Part shown: positions 48,751 through 51,298 of the stretch, piece by piece
Layout of the letters: every line of letters starts with the position of its first letter
Numbering within the stretch: the first letter of the stretch is position 1
Assembly (NCBI GenBank): GCA_016185545.1
Contig: JACPNJ010000002.1
Location: 1-51,298, forward strand
Source of the DNA: Candidatus Yanofskyibacteriota bacterium
Lineage (GTDB): Bacteria; Patescibacteriota; Minisyncoccia; 2-02-FULL-40-12; IGHO2-01-FULL-4-A
Reading direction: 5' to 3'
DNA: 51,298 nucleotides
Position numbers and translations under genes: made by a program
The notes under the pieces: model-generated
What the model saw: only the letters and a program-made list of their open reading frames with translations
What the model was told of the DNA's origin: nothing
Database searches by the model: none

Positions 48751-48893
48751 GTTGTTTTATCAAAAATTACAAACCAAGCTCACCCCCTAATTTTTCTTCC
48801 TGTATCATGCCTTCCTATAAATTTTCCTCCTTGAGCTATTGTTACTAAAAATATGCGGTTATACATTCCCCCTACGCCTGCTGGCTCCGGGGG

Positions 48894-48972
48894 TGGAGTT
48901 TAAGGGGCCACCTCACGGTGAGGAACCCGTGGTTGTCACTCGGGTAGAGGGTTTCAATTCCCCTTGGCTCCA
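48894..48972 (+). ncRNA. tRNA-like structured RNA (non-canonical)
   Basis: GGGGCCA (48904) pairs with TGGCTCC (48965), followed by A; T-arm-like AGGGTTTCAATTCCCCT; ACCCG...TTGTCAC...CGGGT; a competing 13-bp helix tggagtttaagggg/ccccttggctcca is also possible. Confidence 0.35.
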
Positions 48973-48976
48973 CGCC

Positions 48977-49006
48977 ATAAAATTCGCTGAAAGGCGAATT
49001 TTATGT
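48977..49006. terminator. Terminator hairpin after the tRNA-like element
   Basis: cataaaattcgc tgaaag gcgaattttatg followed by T-rich sequence. Confidence 0.7.
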
Positions 49007-49007
49007 T

Positions 49008-49613
49008 TTATGTTAATGCGGTTAATTCTTTTAATACCGATTCAAAGGCGTTGATGGCGAAAAGGGCTTGCTGGTGGGTTAGGCGGAAGTTGGGGTCATG
49101 GACGAGAAGATTGCGAAGCTTATGAGCGTCCCAGAGGTACTGGAGATTAATTAATTGATCAGGCTTGATGAGTATCAAACGCTCCCCCATTGACTCGCCG
49201 GTAAAACCGGCGGTTTTTAATACATCATCAACGAATTTATCGGCCTCAATCACGGCAAGCTTCCACTCGGCTTCAATGAATGAGTTAACATGTTTTTTAA
49301 TCTCATTCCAGCGAGCATTATAGGCAGTCGACGCCTCAGGCGGTGGATTGAATTCGCCTCCTAATTTATTCAACTCTTGTTTCAGCGTGCCCAAACTCCA
49401 AATCTTGCGAACTACTAGCACGAATAAGGTACCGAAAATTACAGTCAAAATTATAGCAATGGTTTTAATATCCACGATTATCGCTTGGTAATCAATGTTT
49501 TGGAGATACTTAAAAACACCACTATAAATCTGCGCCAACTGCGGACTTACATCTGCACCGATAACTTGCGGCGAATTATTCAAATTTATAACTGCAAACA
49601 GAGATGACACCAT
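49008..49613 (-). CDS. Single-TM protein with possible HEPN-like C-terminal region
   Basis: TM 'IIVDIKTIAIILTVIFGTLFVLVVRKI'; 'DAHKLRNLLVHDPNFRLTHQQA' contains an R-x4-H motif. Confidence 0.75.
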   Translation of the reverse strand: MVSSLFAVINLNNSPQVIGADVSPQLAQIYSGVFKYLQNIDYQAIIVDIKTIAIILTVIFGTLFVLVVRKIWSLGTLKQELNKLGGEFNPPPEASTAYNARWNEIKKHVNSFIEAEWKLAVIEADKFVDDVLKTAGFTGESMGERLILIKPDQLINLQYLWDAHKLRNLLVHDPNFRLTHQQALFAINAFESVLKELTALT

Positions 49614-49712
49614 AAATTATTTTTGCTTGATTATCTGTACGACATCGTCGCATGTCGTACATCAAACTTATCCACTACTTATCCCCATGCACGACATGCG
49701 ATGTCGTGCAGA

Positions 49713-51221
49713 TTATTTACCGGATTGCTCAAGATTGTGTGCAACTTGAAGAATTTTTGCTTCATCAAAATGCTTTCCGATTATCTGAAATCCGACAGGC
49801 AATCTAGTTACTAGTTTCTGGTTACTGGTTTCTGGTTCAATAAATCCACAAGGAATAGAGATCGCCGGCAGACCGGCAAGATTAACTGGAGCGGTATAGA
49901 TATCGGCAAGATAAGCCGACAGCGGGTCGCTCAATCCACCTAATTTGGGCGCGATATACGGCATTGTCGGTCCGACTATTACATCATATTTTTCAAAAAC
50001 TTTTTCAAAATCTCGCTTAATCAACGACCTTACTTTTTGAGCTTTGAGGTAATAGGCATCATAATATCCCGCTGAAAGCGCATAAGTCCCGAGCATAACT
50101 CGCCTCTTAACTTCTGCCCCAAAACCTTCTGCGCGCGATTTCAAGTAAGTTTCCAGTAGATTTTCCGCTTTTGAGGTTGAGTAGCCGTATCTAATTCCAT
50201 CGTATCTTGCCAAATTTGCCGATATTTCCGATGACACTATTATATAGTAAGTCGCGATAGCATATTCAACCATCGGCAAACTAACCTGGTCAATATGCGC
50301 GCCAAGCGATTCCAGCTTGGCAATCGCCGCTTGTGCCAGATTATTGACCTGCGAATCAAGCCCTCTCCCCTCCTTTGCTAAAGCTGCTTCCTTAGCCGAA
50401 GTGGCTACGGAGGCCGAGCCGGAGGGTACAGAAAAAAAATCCTTTGGTACTGCCACCTTAAGACCGGCAATTGGTTTGTTTAAATTAGCAGTATAATCCG
50501 GTAAATCCCACTCCGGATTCACCGATGTTGAGTCCATTGGATCGTGCCCGGCAATGGCATTGAGCACAATCGCTGCATCTTCAACGGTTTTGGTAATAGG
50601 ACCGATTTGGTCCAAACTTGAAGCCATCGCAATCAAGCCGTGACGCGAAACAAGGCCATACGTCGGCTTAAGTCCCACCGCGCCACACCATGAAGCCGGA
50701 GCACGGATTGAACCGCCGGTATCAGAACCAAGCGCGTAAACGGCAAGGTTTGACGCCACCGCCGCAGCCGAACCGGCCGATGATCCGCCGGCTACACGCG
50801 TATGGTCATGCGGATTCAGTGTCGGTCCAAAGGCTGAGTTTTCTCCAGTCGCTCCCATGGCAAATTCATCCAGATTTGTCTTTCCTAAAAATACCGCGCC
50901 TGCTTGTTTGAGATTGCTTATAACTGTCGCGTCATACGGCGCAATATAATTTTTCAGAATTTTTGAAGCCGCTGTGCATTTTTCTCCACTTATCAAGATA
51001 TTATCTTTAACGGCGCAGGGAACACCAGACAAAAAATTAGTTTCTAGTTCCTGGTTTCTAGTTTCTAGTTTTGGTTTATTAAAAACCGATAAATATGCAT
51101 TCAATTTCGGGTTTTCTTTGGCAATCTGCTTGTGATACTCCGCCACAATCTCCTCAACCGAAAACTCGCCCTTTTTTAGGCCATCATTGACAGATTTAAT
51201 TGTGTTTCGTATACTTGTAAT
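49713..51221 (-). CDS. gatA: Asp/Glu-tRNA(Asn/Gln) amidotransferase subunit A, probably from a non-ATG (ATT) start
   Basis: 'GVPCAVKDNI', 'AGGSSAGSAAAVA', 'GSDTGGSIRAPASWCGAVGLKPTYGLVSRHG'; the frame stays open upstream of the supplied Met with GatA-like 'TSIRNTIKSVNDGLKKGEFSVEEIVAEYHKQI'. Confidence 0.93.
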   Translation of the reverse strand: MTSIRNTIKSVNDGLKKGEFSVEEIVAEYHKQIAKENPKLNAYLSVFNKPKLETRNQELETNFLSGVPCAVKDNILISGEKCTAASKILKNYIAPYDATVISNLKQAGAVFLGKTNLDEFAMGATGENSAFGPTLNPHDHTRVAGGSSAGSAAAVASNLAVYALGSDTGGSIRAPASWCGAVGLKPTYGLVSRHGLIAMASSLDQIGPITKTVEDAAIVLNAIAGHDPMDSTSVNPEWDLPDYTANLNKPIAGLKVAVPKDFFSVPSGSASVATSAKEAALAKEGRGLDSQVNNLAQAAIAKLESLGAHIDQVSLPMVEYAIATYYIIVSSEISANLARYDGIRYGYSTSKAENLLETYLKSRAEGFGAEVKRRVMLGTYALSAGYYDAYYLKAQKVRSLIKRDFEKVFEKYDVIVGPTMPYIAPKLGGLSDPLSAYLADIYTAPVNLAGLPAISIPCGFIEPETSNQKLVTRLPVGFQIIGKHFDEAKILQVAHNLEQSGK

Positions 51222-51248
51222 GGTTGTTTAAAATTGTTGGAGGAGATT

Positions 51249-51298
51249 ATGTCAAGGGAATCAAATGTGTGTGAAACTTGTAGCCAAGTCTATTATGC
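51249..51298 (+). CDS. Start of an unknown CDS, truncated by window edge (MSRESNVCETCSQVYYA...)
   Basis: ggaggag Shine-Dalgarno 4-10 nt upstream of the ATG at 51249; CxxC in the first residues. Confidence 0.5.
   Translation, partial: MSRESNVCETCSQVYY

Noticed and set aside
1-51298. CRISPR array or Cas genes
   Set aside because: No regularly spaced direct repeats with unique spacers; repeats here are inverted, coding tandem, or dispersed.
1-51298. Alternative genetic code (UGA as Gly, as in Gracilibacteria/SR1)
   Set aside because: Clear genes end at TGA (e.g. the hydrolase at 38701, rpmB at 44191), and housekeeping ORFs are intact under the standard code.

Overview
This 51.3 kb window looks like a Patescibacteria/CPR-type (Parcubacteria-like) chromosome segment using the standard genetic code. 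Most genes are on the minus strand. Recognisable housekeeping genes are rpoD, dnaG, htpX, pyrG, a LemA-family gene, fusA, rpsT, ftsW/rodA, mraY, a D,D-carboxypeptidase, aspS (apparently without the GAD domain), rpsG, rpsL, an M50 protease, rpmB, a Nudix gene, ndk, a split comEC / MBL pair and gatA. tRNA-Asn(GTT), tRNA-Ser(GGA) and tRNA-Pro(GGG) are present. About 16 kb (9992-25719) is a surface-protein island of very large FN3/Kelch/LamG repeat proteins. The most unusual signal is between genes: spacers are repeatedly filled by large nested inverted-repeat elements. One family, about 165-195 bp in three copies (38538-38700, 39311-39505, 45839-46005), has a conserved core, compensatory base changes in several stems, and an outer stem that differs in sequence between copies yet stays self-complementary. 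Other notable items: a 23-nt palindrome found in one spacer and inside two ORFs in the same reading frame; AAAATTACAAAC-type terminal inverted repeats; heptanucleotide repeats inside gatA; a shared 'VKxRGGVKxRGGxKxR' C-terminal tail on two secreted proteins; a three-gene unknown cassette (4249-5939); and a frameshifted FN3-repeat junction in a giant adhesin-like gene. No database search was possible. Family calls rest on motif recognition from the supplied translations.
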